From Gammaproteobacteria bacterium (GTDB lineage: Bacteria > Pseudomonadota > Gammaproteobacteria > J044): a DNA stretch of 5,119 nucleotides. Of this stretch, positions 1 through 5,119 are shown one piece after another. The stretch lies in the NCBI GenBank assembly GCA_026995955.1, contig JALWNJ010000160.1, positions 1 to 5,119 of the forward strand. Reading direction: 5' to 3'. The notes beneath the pieces are model-generated. The model had not been told where the DNA came from and ran no database searches. It was given only the letters and a program-made list of their open reading frames with translations. How positions within the stretch are numbered: position 1 is the first letter of the stretch; every line of letters begins with the position of its first letter. Both the position numbers and the translations under genes were made by a program.

Positions 1-105
1 GCGGCAACCCCGGGCAAGTGAAGGCAAGCTGGTGTTATGCCGGCATCTACGACGCGGGGGACCAACTGATTGCGGTCCACGCCTTCACTTGCCCGGGGTT
101 GCCGC
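1..105. repeat. Perfect 25-bp inverted repeat, arms 1-25 and 81-105
   Basis: Positions 81-105 are the exact reverse complement of positions 1-25. The core of the arms is CAACCCCGGGCAAG on the left and CTTGCCCGGGGTTG on the right. The 55-nt spacer (26-80) contains a 10-bp palindrome ATGCCGGCAT at 37-46 and a GGACC/GGTCC pair at 59-63 and 75-79, so a single strand could form a long stem with two small internal hairpins. Pairing stops inward at 26/80. Outward it reaches the first base of the window, so the true length is unknown. It lies inside what looks like coding sequence, which is unusual for a perfect repeat of this length. It could be a small mobile or palindromic element, a regulatory structure, or a fold-back artefact at a contig end. 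The repeat itself is certain; its meaning is not. Confidence 0.9.
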
Positions 106-248
106 CGCATGGCCGCAAGCAGATCAGCACACTGACGGCCAACCAGGTCCTGGATCGCCTGCGTGGTGACAAGGGACTGGCCGACTGGGGAAAGGTGGTC
201 AGCACCCTGCATGCAGAGGTCTATGTCTCTCCGCCAGCGCCGCGCTGA
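3..248 (+). CDS. Hypothetical protein, 3' end only (left-truncated)
   Basis: This frame is open from the left edge to a TGA stop at 246-248, giving about 81 visible codons. Most third positions are G or C, as expected for a real gene in GC-rich DNA. A GTG at 18 could serve as a start, but it lies inside the inverted repeat arm and has no convincing ribosome site in view, so I read the gene as continuing upstream. The visible protein has a Cys/Trp/Tyr-containing stretch (SWCYAGIYDAG), then a likely helical segment (ANQVLDRLRGDKGLADWGKVV), and ends in SPPAPR. I recognise no family, membrane segment or catalytic motif. The next gene starts 43 nt downstream on the same strand, so the two may be cotranscribed. 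If the left arm of the repeat is an assembly artefact, the first eight residues shown here are not genuine. Confidence 0.5.
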   Translation, partial: GNPGQVKASWCYAGIYDAGDQLIAVHAFTCPGLPPHGRKQISTLTANQVLDRLRGDKGLADWGKVVSTLHAEVYVSPPAPR

Positions 249-261
249 GGCGCCATTGACG

Positions 262-277
262 CCGGGTGGCAACCCGG
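262..277 (+). other. GC-rich hairpin touching the ribosome site of the next gene
   Basis: CCGGGT at 262-267 pairs perfectly with ACCCGG at 272-277 around a GGCA loop. It lies in the 43-nt gap between two genes, and its last two bases are the first two G's of the Shine-Dalgarno run at 276-283. No T-tract follows, so it is not a standard intrinsic terminator. A modest effect on translation of the downstream gene is possible but inferred. Confidence 0.45.
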
Positions 278-289
278 GGAGGGTAAGGC
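268..289 (+). repeat. Imperfect third copy of the left-edge repeat arm
   Basis: This stretch shares GGCAACCC, then GGG, GT and AAGGC in the same order as positions 3-25, with several substitutions and one single-base gap. It is in the same orientation as the left arm of the inverted repeat and inverted relative to the right arm. In both places the first four codons in one frame would read GNPG. The match is short and GC-rich, so chance cannot be excluded. Confidence 0.35.
276..283 (+). promoter_or_regulatory. Shine-Dalgarno site selecting the GTG start at 292
   Basis: The purine run GGGGAGGG ends 8 nt before GTG 292-294. The protein starting there opens directly with a signal peptide. The frame stays open further upstream (to a GTG at 163), but that extension would overlap the preceding gene and put about 43 residues, many of them arginine, ahead of the signal sequence. 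This combination decides the start. Confidence 0.75.
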
Positions 290-291
290 GC

Positions 292-1422
292 GTGAGACCG
301 TGTGTGCTGCTCGTTGCCCTGCTGCTGTTGCCCGTATCTGCGCTTCATGCGATGACGCCTGCGGTGCGCGTGGTGGAGCTGGCCATGCCGGGGCCCGAGG
401 GCGAGTTGGCATTGTGCGTGGGGCTCCGGCTGAGCCGGGGCGAGGCATGGTTGGCCCATCCCGTTACCGAGGCCATCCGGAATCGTGGGCAGGCCCCGGC
501 GGGCTGGCGATTGCAGGCCGAAACGGGCACTCTGGAATCGCTGCGCCTGCTGTTGCTGTGGCGTGATGCCAGGCGCTGCGAGATCCTGGCCTCGGATCGT
601 ACAGAAGGCCGGTTCCCGGAGGGCTGGCTGGATCGGGCGTCACTGCCCTGGTCCCGATGGCAGCTGGCGACGAGCCGTTTCGTGCTGCAGGGAAGGCAAC
701 CGCTGGTGCTCGACGGGCGGCAGGGCTGGCATGGGGTGTTGCCGACGGGACAGGCCCTGCGCCTGTACGATCATGGCTGGCTGGAACTGTATGCGGGACG
801 GGCGCAGGAACCGCCAGCCTCTCCGGTCGGCGTGGACGATGCGGTGACCCTGCGCCTGGAGGGCCCCGGTGATCGCGCGCGCTTCCGTTTCCGGGCACCC
901 GTGGCGGGTACGCTCATCGTCGAGCGCACGCCCGGAACTCTGCCGGGACTTGCACTGCGCATCGGTCGCGATGCGGACTCCCTGGCACCGCGCGGCTCGC
1001 TGGATCTGCCAGCCGGGGGCGAGGGCCTGATCGAGGTTCGCTGGCAGGGCAGTGGACCGTTGCAGCTCGATCTGGGCTTCCTGTTTGTCCCTGATCCTCC
1101 ACTGCGCTGCCGGATGCGGGTGGAGCAGCTGTCCGATGGGCGCTGGCAGGCGCGCCTGGTGTTGCACAACGCTTCGCGGCAGGTACAGTGGCTGGCAGCC
1201 CCTTCCGCGGGCACCGTGACCTGGCTTGCTGGTGGTGCGCCGGTTGGGGTCGCCCGGCCAGGGCGTCAGCCGGAACGCATTGCTCTGGCTCCGGGAGAGG
1301 CGATTCGGCATGAACAGCTCCTTCAACTTCCGCCCAATGTGATTCCGGATGGCGCCGAGGTAAACGCAGGGCGCGCTGGGGATATTCTGATCTGTAGGGT
1401 GGAGCCCGGCTCCGAAGAATAG
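292..1422 (+). CDS. Exported protein of unknown family (signal peptide, beta-rich)
   Basis: A protein of 376 residues beginning at GTG, chosen because of the strong ribosome site and the signal peptide that follows. Residues 1-20 form a Sec-type signal: short basic start VRPC, hydrophobic core VLLVALLLLPV, then SALHA, a good signal peptidase I site with cleavage expected after A20. The mature part has no further membrane segment, so it should be periplasmic, outer-membrane-associated or secreted. It has four cysteines (C42, C96, C273, C368), an even number compatible with two disulfides. About 185-270 is rich in alternating hydrophobic residues and looks like a beta-sandwich. About 272-345 (RMRVEQLSDGRWQARLVLHNASRQVQWL, then LAPGEAIRHEQLL) resembles an Ig-like fold with a conserved LxPGE turn, as in BsuPI-like or related domains; that resemblance is weak. 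No catalytic motif is seen. It follows the truncated gene by 43 nt and precedes trkH by 162 nt. Confidence 0.75.
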   Translation: MRPCVLLVALLLLPVSALHAMTPAVRVVELAMPGPEGELALCVGLRLSRGEAWLAHPVTEAIRNRGQAPAGWRLQAETGTLESLRLLLLWRDARRCEILASDRTEGRFPEGWLDRASLPWSRWQLATSRFVLQGRQPLVLDGRQGWHGVLPTGQALRLYDHGWLELYAGRAQEPPASPVGVDDAVTLRLEGPGDRARFRFRAPVAGTLIVERTPGTLPGLALRIGRDADSLAPRGSLDLPAGGEGLIEVRWQGSGPLQLDLGFLFVPDPPLRCRMRVEQLSDGRWQARLVLHNASRQVQWLAAPSAGTVTWLAGGAPVGVARPGRQPERIALAPGEAIRHEQLLQLPPNVIPDGAEVNAGRAGDILICRVEPGSEE

Positions 1423-1443
1423 CGGGTTGTCGCAAGCAATCTG

Positions 1444-1473
1444 TTGTTGTCGGAGCAGGTGCGGTTTTACAAT
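1444..1473 (+). promoter_or_regulatory. Candidate sigma-70 promoter for trkH
   Basis: TACAAT at 1468-1473 matches the -10 consensus at five of six bases. TTGTTG at 1444-1449 is a weak -35 with an 18-nt spacer; TTGTCG at 1447-1452 is an alternative with a short 15-nt spacer. It lies in the 162-nt gap before trkH, about 110 nt upstream of the start codon, in a patch less GC-rich than the surrounding genes. This is a motif match only. Confidence 0.35.
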
Positions 1474-1531
1474 CCGGATTTCCTGATCGGCTTTCGGTCT
1501 GCTCCAATTTCCCGAGCCACATCTCCCCGTT

Positions 1532-1554
1532 CCTGTTCTGGTGGAGAGGACAGG
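1532..1554 (+). other. Leader hairpin upstream of trkH
   Basis: CCTGTTCT at 1532-1539 pairs with AGGACAGG at 1547-1554, giving eight base pairs as RNA (one of them G-U) around a 7-nt loop GGTGGAG. It ends 15 nt before the AGAGGA ribosome site (1570-1575) and about 30 nt before the trkH ATG. No T-tract follows, so it is not a terminator. It could influence mRNA stability or ribosome access; I recognise no known riboswitch in it. Confidence 0.35.
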
Positions 1555-1584
1555 GTATCCCACGGTCACAGAGGAAAACGCCGC

Positions 1585-3036
1585 ATGCAACGCCTGCTCA
1601 CCGTGTCGCGCATCATGGGCTACTTCAGCCTGATGTTCAGCGTGAGCATGGTGGTGCCCATTCTGGTGTCGCTGGCCTATGACGACGGCGAGGCACGCAG
1701 TTTCTTCTACAGCCTGCTGATCGCCCTGTTCATCGGTGGCGTGCTGACCCTGGCCGGTCAGCGGGGCCAGCGCGACCTGGCCACCCGCGACGGTTTTCTG
1801 GTGGTGGGCCTGTTCTGGTTCGTGATGGGGCTGCTGGCGGCGATGCCCTTGCGCTTCGTGCTCGACCTCAGCCTGGTGGATGCGCTGTTCGAATCCGTCT
1901 CCGCCCTGACCACCACCGGCGCCACCATCCTGGTTGGCCTCGACGACATGGCCCCCTCGCTGCTGCTATACCGGCAGTTGCTGCAGTGGCTCGGCGGCAT
2001 GGGCATGATCGTGCTGGCGGTGGCCGTCATGCCCCTGATCGGCGTCGGGGGCATGAACATCTACCGCGCCGAGGCCCCCGGGCCGATGAAGGACGAGAAG
2101 CTCACCCCGCGCCTGGCGACCACCGCCCGCCTCCTGTGGAGCATCTACATCGGCCTGACGCTGCTCAACGCGCTGGCCTACTGGGCCGCGGGCATGACCC
2201 CTTTCGATGCCGTGGCACATGCCCTGAGCACGGTCTCCACCGGCGGCTTCTCCACCCACGACGACAGCCTGGGCTATTTCCACAGCACCGCAATCGAGGC
2301 CGTGGCCGTGTTCTTCATGCTGATGGGTGCCATCAACTTCAGCGTGCACTTCCTGGTGCTGCGCCATCGCAATCCGCTGATCTGGTTCCAGGATACGGAG
2401 GTGCGCACCTTCCTGTTCTTCGTGCTCACGGTGGTGGTCCTGGTCAGTGCCATCCTGCGCAGCAGCGGGGAATACCACAGCATGCCGCCCAGTGTGCGCA
2501 ACGCCGTGTTCGAGGTGGTGTCGGTAGTGACCAGTACCGGCTTCGGCACGGTGGACTTCTCGCACTGGCCCGACTTTCTTCCCATCCTGCTCATCTTCAT
2601 CAGCTTCGTGGGCGGCTGCGGCGGCTCCACGGCCGGGGGCATGAAGGTGATGCGGGTCATCGTCATGTTCCGACAGGGCCTGCGCGAGATCCGGCGGCTG
2701 ATCCATCCGCGCGCCGTCATTCCCCTGCGCGTCGGCGGGCAGCGCATCGACGATCGCACCGTGGATGCGGTGTGGGGTTTCATGGCGGCCTATGTCGGCT
2801 CCTTCGTGGTGCTGATGCTGCTGATGATCCACAGCGGGGGGCTCGATGCCCTGTCCGCCTTTTCCGCGGTGGCCACCTGCATGAACAACCTGGGGCCCGG
2901 GCTCGGTGCGGTGGCGAGCAACTTTACCGAAGTGACCGATGCCGGCAAGCTGATTTCCGTCTTTGCCATGCTGCTTGGGCGGCTCGAGGTGTTTACGCTG
3001 CTGGTTTTGCTGACGCCGGAGTTCTGGAAACGGTAG
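1585..3036 (+). CDS. trkH: Trk potassium uptake system, membrane subunit TrkH
   Basis: This is the K+-translocating inner-membrane subunit of the Trk system, which normally works with the cytoplasmic NAD/ATP-binding regulator TrkA. The 483-residue length equals that of E. coli TrkH as I recall it. The start is ATG 1585, with AGAGGA 9 nt upstream, giving MQRLLTVSRIMGYF; the frame is open upstream but without better support. The four M1-P-M2 repeats are recognisable by their filter loops: TTTGAT at 109-114, STGGFST at 218-224, TSTGFGT at 316-322 and NNLGPG at 434-439. Each carries the filter glycine (G112, G220, G319, G437). The glycine-rich GGCGGSTAGGMK at 343-354 matches the gating loop in the third repeat, followed by the basic stretch FRQGLREIRRLIHPRAV. 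The C-terminus GRLEVFTLLVLLTPEFWKR is the family signature end. No residue looks missing, so the channel should be functional. No trkA is adjacent. Confidence 0.96.
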   Translation: MQRLLTVSRIMGYFSLMFSVSMVVPILVSLAYDDGEARSFFYSLLIALFIGGVLTLAGQRGQRDLATRDGFLVVGLFWFVMGLLAAMPLRFVLDLSLVDALFESVSALTTTGATILVGLDDMAPSLLLYRQLLQWLGGMGMIVLAVAVMPLIGVGGMNIYRAEAPGPMKDEKLTPRLATTARLLWSIYIGLTLLNALAYWAAGMTPFDAVAHALSTVSTGGFSTHDDSLGYFHSTAIEAVAVFFMLMGAINFSVHFLVLRHRNPLIWFQDTEVRTFLFFVLTVVVLVSAILRSSGEYHSMPPSVRNAVFEVVSVVTSTGFGTVDFSHWPDFLPILLIFISFVGGCGGSTAGGMKVMRVIVMFRQGLREIRRLIHPRAVIPLRVGGQRIDDRTVDAVWGFMAAYVGSFVVLMLLMIHSGGLDALSAFSAVATCMNNLGPGLGAVASNFTEVTDAGKLISVFAMLLGRLEVFTLLVLLTPEFWKR

Positions 3037-3256
3037 GGAAGGGCAAGGCGCTTCGTTCTGGATTGGTGTCGGTATTTGCTTCTGGTGCGTTCCCGGGCCC
3101 GGTGTTTCAAGGAACTTGGGACTTGGAGCAAGGCAAAACGGAGTCACAGCAATCCTCGTCCCAGGCCCCTCGCTCCTTGTGACTTCCAGTCTTCGCCTCC
3201 ATCATGCAGAGAAGCGGCAAGATCCAAACAGCACAAGTTCGAAGGGGGACGGAACA
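3037..3256 (+). other. 220-nt intergenic region with a foldable segment
   Basis: No credible gene lies between trkH and the permease; frames open here are short and lack ribosome sites. It is less GC-rich than its neighbours. A 10-bp palindrome CCGGGCCCGG occurs at 3093-3102. GGAGTCACA at 3140-3148 pairs with TGTGACTTC at 3178-3186 (one G-U pair), and a competing pairing joins TGGGAC (3117-3122) to GTCCCA (3158-3163). A weak promoter-like pair, TTGTGA (3177-3182) and CATCAT (3200-3205) with 17-nt spacing, matches each consensus at four of six positions. I see no intrinsic terminator with a T-tract after trkH. The region probably carries the permease leader, but no element is established. Confidence 0.35.
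3242..3248 (+). promoter_or_regulatory. Shine-Dalgarno site selecting the TTG start at 3257
   Basis: AAGGGGG lies 8 nt before TTG 3257-3259. The first in-frame ATG is 3320, already inside the first membrane helix at the GMIGGGIF motif, so translation must begin earlier. TTG 3257 gives a short polar N-terminus ending in ADLLGLKELVA, typical for this family. Confidence 0.6.
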
Positions 3257-4570
3257 TTGAACGATGACAATACGGGCGAAAACCGGGCGGACCTTCTGGG
3301 GCTTAAGGAACTGGTGGCCATGGGGGTCGGCGGCATGATCGGCGGCGGCATCTTTTCGGTGCTGGGGCTGTCGATCTCGGAGTCGGGGCATGCGGCGCCG
3401 GTGGCGTTTCTGCTGGGTGGGCTGATGGCGCTGCTCACGGGCTGGAGCTATGCCCGGCTGGGGCTGGCGTTCCGTTCGGCGGGCGGCAGCTTTACCTATG
3501 TGGAACATGCCTTCGGCAGCCGCCGGCTGGCGGGCGTGGTGGGCTGGATGCTGCTGGTGGGCTATGTGGGCACGATGGGGCTCTATGCCTATACCTTCGG
3601 CGCCTATGGCACGGCCCTGTTCGGGGTCGGTGATGGCCCCGGCTCGCTGGCGCATCACTTCCTTGAGACGCTGGTGCTGCTGGTGTTCCTGCTGATCAAT
3701 CTATGGGGGGTGCGCGCCAGCGGTCATACCGAGGATCTGATCGTGGCCATCAAGGTGGTGATCCTGGCACTGTTCGCGGTGATCGCACTGTTTACGGTGA
3801 AGCCGGAGTACCTGCGGCCGTTCTTCGATCATGGCTGGCTCGGGGTGGTGATGGGCGCGGCCCTGATCTTCGTCGCCTACGAGGGTTTCGAGCTGATCCC
3901 CAATGCGGTCAACGATGCCCAGGATCCGGAGCGCAACCTGCCTCGTGCGCTGGTGCTGTCGATCCTGATCACCACGCTGGTGTACACGGTGGTGAGTTTC
4001 GTGGCCGTGGGCAATCTGACGCCGGGGGAGGTGAAGCAGTATGGGGAATATGCGCTGGCCGTTGCGGCGCGGCCCTCGCTGGGCGAGCTGGGTTTCGTGC
4101 TGATCGGTGTGGCGGCCCTGTTTTCGACCTCGTCGGCCATCAATGCCACCCTGTTCGGATCGGCGCGCCTGAGCATGGTGATGGCGCGCGAGCAGGCCCT
4201 GCCCCGGGTCTTCGGGTTCCATCGCCGTGACCGTCCGATACCGGTGTATGCCCTGGTCGGGATTACGGCAGTCACGATCCTGTTCGTCAATACCAGTGAT
4301 CTCACCATCATCTCTTCCTTTGCCAGTTCCACTTTCCTGCTCATCTTTACGCTGATCAACCTGTCGGCGCTGAGGCTGTGGCGGCACATCGGCATCCATC
4401 CGCTGCTGCCCTTTCTTGGGGTGGTGATGGGGCTGGCCTCCTGGCTGGTGCTCATGGGCTGGCTGTGGAAGCAGGATCCGGGCAGCCTGTGGCGCATCCT
4501 CGTCGGGTATGGCGTGGTGATTGCGGCAGAGTTTCTGTTCTCGGCCCGGGGGCTGTGGCGAAGGGGCTGA
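3257..4570 (+). CDS. APC-superfamily amino acid permease, ApcT-like
   Basis: A 437-residue inner-membrane transporter with about 12 hydrophobic helices, of normal length for the APC superfamily. Helix 1 contains GVGGMIGGGIF (23-33), the unwound substrate-binding segment of this fold. Helix 5 reads EDLIVAIKVVILALF with Lys166, aligning with the lysine of Methanocaldococcus jannaschii ApcT (Lys158) that replaces the second sodium site and supports proton coupling. Helix 6 contains AYEGFELIPNAVNDAQDPERNLPRA, with the family's NPERNLPRA-type loop. Helix 8 reads LGELGFVLIGVAALFSTSSAINATLFG (275 onward), also very close to ApcT. Proton-coupled uptake of amino acids is therefore likely; the substrate cannot be told. 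Glu209 and Glu212 in helix 6 are not in ApcT as I remember it and may affect selectivity. The gene follows trkH by 220 nt and converges on the EAL gene. The start is TTG 3257; an upstream start in the open frame (3116) lacks support. Confidence 0.88.
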   Translation: MNDDNTGENRADLLGLKELVAMGVGGMIGGGIFSVLGLSISESGHAAPVAFLLGGLMALLTGWSYARLGLAFRSAGGSFTYVEHAFGSRRLAGVVGWMLLVGYVGTMGLYAYTFGAYGTALFGVGDGPGSLAHHFLETLVLLVFLLINLWGVRASGHTEDLIVAIKVVILALFAVIALFTVKPEYLRPFFDHGWLGVVMGAALIFVAYEGFELIPNAVNDAQDPERNLPRALVLSILITTLVYTVVSFVAVGNLTPGEVKQYGEYALAVAARPSLGELGFVLIGVAALFSTSSAINATLFGSARLSMVMAREQALPRVFGFHRRDRPIPVYALVGITAVTILFVNTSDLTIISSFASSTFLLIFTLINLSALRLWRHIGIHPLLPFLGVVMGLASWLVLMGWLWKQDPGSLWRILVGYGVVIAAEFLFSARGLWRRG

Positions 4571-4578
4571 AGCCGGTC

Positions 4579-5119
4579 TCAGGGGGTGTTTCCGTCCGGC
4601 TCCGGCAGTTCCGGTTCGGGCTTGCCGACCCAGTAGCCCTGCGAGTAGTCGATACCGAGCTTGAGCACGATCTGCTGGATGGTTTCCGAATGGACGAATT
4701 CGGCGACCACGGCGGGGATGTTGCCGGCGCGGGCGAACTCGATGATGGCGCGAACGGTGGCCAGTGACTGGGGGTCGTTGTCGAGGTCGCGGATGAGGCT
4801 GGCGTCGATCTTGATCTGGTCGACATCCAGGTCCAGCACCTGACGCAGGTTGGAATAGCCGCTGCCGAAATCGTCGATGGCGACGTGCCTGCCCCGCCTT
4901 CGGATGTGGGACAGGAAGCTGCCCACGGCGACATAGTCCTCGATTTCCTCGGTTTCCAGCACTTCTATCGTCAGGCGGCTGGCCAGTTCCGGACGGCTCT
5001 CCAGTTCGTGGAAGAGATAGGCGGTCACGGTCGGATCGACCATGTCCTCCATGGACAGGTTGATGGAAAAGTTGAGCGTGTTGTCGACGAAACGGGCAAG
5101 ACAGGCCTCGATCATGGCA
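4579..5119 (-). CDS. EAL-domain cyclic-di-GMP protein, C-terminal part (right edge truncated)
   Basis: The frame is open through the right edge; the ATG at 5113-5115 is internal, since the preceding codon is also open and the domain is incomplete there. About 179 residues are visible. Numbering from that Met, EAL phosphodiesterase motifs appear in order: SINLS with metal-ligand Asn19, IEVLETE with Glu51, DDFGSGYSNL with Asp81-Asp82, DQIKID with catalytic Lys102, VAEFVH with Glu139, and SQGYWVGKP with Gln159. The EAL signature itself, plus any GGDEF, PAS or membrane part, lies beyond the window. EAL proteins hydrolyse cyclic-di-GMP to pGpG. Most expected catalytic residues are present, but the usual second Glu of the AExVE motif is His142 (codon 4690-4692), so activity should be tested rather than assumed. 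A short acidic/proline tail (EPELPEPDGNTP) follows the domain. The stop is 8 nt from that of the permease, in tail-to-tail arrangement. Confidence 0.93.
   Translation of the reverse strand, partial: AMIEACLARFVDNTLNFSINLSMEDMVDPTVTAYLFHELESRPELASRLTIEVLETEEIEDYVAVGSFLSHIRRRGRHVAIDDFGSGYSNLRQVLDLDVDQIKIDASLIRDLDNDPQSLATVRAIIEFARAGNIPAVVAEFVHSETIQQIVLKLGIDYSQGYWVGKPEPELPEPDGNTP

Noticed and set aside
1..105. Integron attC site
   Set aside because: The arms lack the RYYYAAC and GTTRRRY core sites, there is no cassette arrangement, and no integrase is in view.
1401..1413. GGAGCC-C-GGCTCC inverted repeat near the stop of the exported protein, as a terminator
   Set aside because: The stem is five pairs with a 3-nt loop, lies before the stop codon and has no T-tract after it.
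640..1590. Minus-strand open frame opposite the exported protein
   Set aside because: Its composition is that of an antisense shadow, while the plus-strand frame has a signal peptide and a strong ribosome site.
3093..3102. CCGGGCCCGG palindrome as a trkH terminator
   Set aside because: It has no loop sequence for a stable hairpin and is followed by GTGTTTC rather than a T-run.
1966..3147. Long minus-strand open frame antisense to trkH
   Set aside because: Its His/Gln/Glu-rich, low-complexity translation is the typical shadow of a GC-rich gene, and trkH on the plus strand is unambiguous.
1986..3182. Second long plus-strand open frame across trkH
   Set aside because: The Arg/Gly/His/Ala-rich translation has no family features; it is the frame-shifted shadow of trkH.
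4560..4600. Bidirectional terminator between the convergent permease and EAL genes
   Set aside because: Only 8 nt separate the stops. GGCTGAAGCC is a 4-bp stem with a 2-nt loop, and no T-tract is present on either strand.

Overview
This GC-rich, densely coded window looks like chromosomal DNA of a proteobacterium, most likely a gammaproteobacterium. The main reason is the TrkH protein, which has the 483-residue length and residue-level layout of the enterobacterial/vibrio TrkH potassium translocator subunit. The assignment is inferred from protein character only. No rRNA, tRNA, transposase, CRISPR array or phage gene is visible.

Layout. Positions 1-248 hold the 3' end of an unrecognised gene that runs off the left edge. 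It is overlaid by a perfect 25-bp inverted repeat (1-25 with 81-105). Positions 292-1422 encode an unrecognised exported protein with a signal peptide, starting at GTG behind a strong Shine-Dalgarno site; a GC-rich hairpin abuts that site. A 162-nt gap with a candidate promoter and a leader hairpin precedes trkH (1585-3036). A 220-nt gap with no gene follows, containing a foldable segment. Next is an APC-superfamily amino acid permease of the ApcT type (3257-4570), called from a TTG start. On the opposite strand, converging on the permease with only 8 nt between stop codons, is the C-terminal part of an EAL-domain cyclic-di-GMP protein (4579 to beyond the right edge).

How the genes relate. 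The two transporters are both inner-membrane systems of the same orientation, but the 220-nt gap argues against tight co-translation. The regulatory partner TrkA is not present here, so the Trk system must be completed by a gene elsewhere. The EAL gene is a separate convergent unit. I see no convincing undescribed multi-gene system. The least-explained items are the perfect inverted repeat at the left edge, the imperfect third copy of its arm before the next gene, and the exported protein of unknown family.
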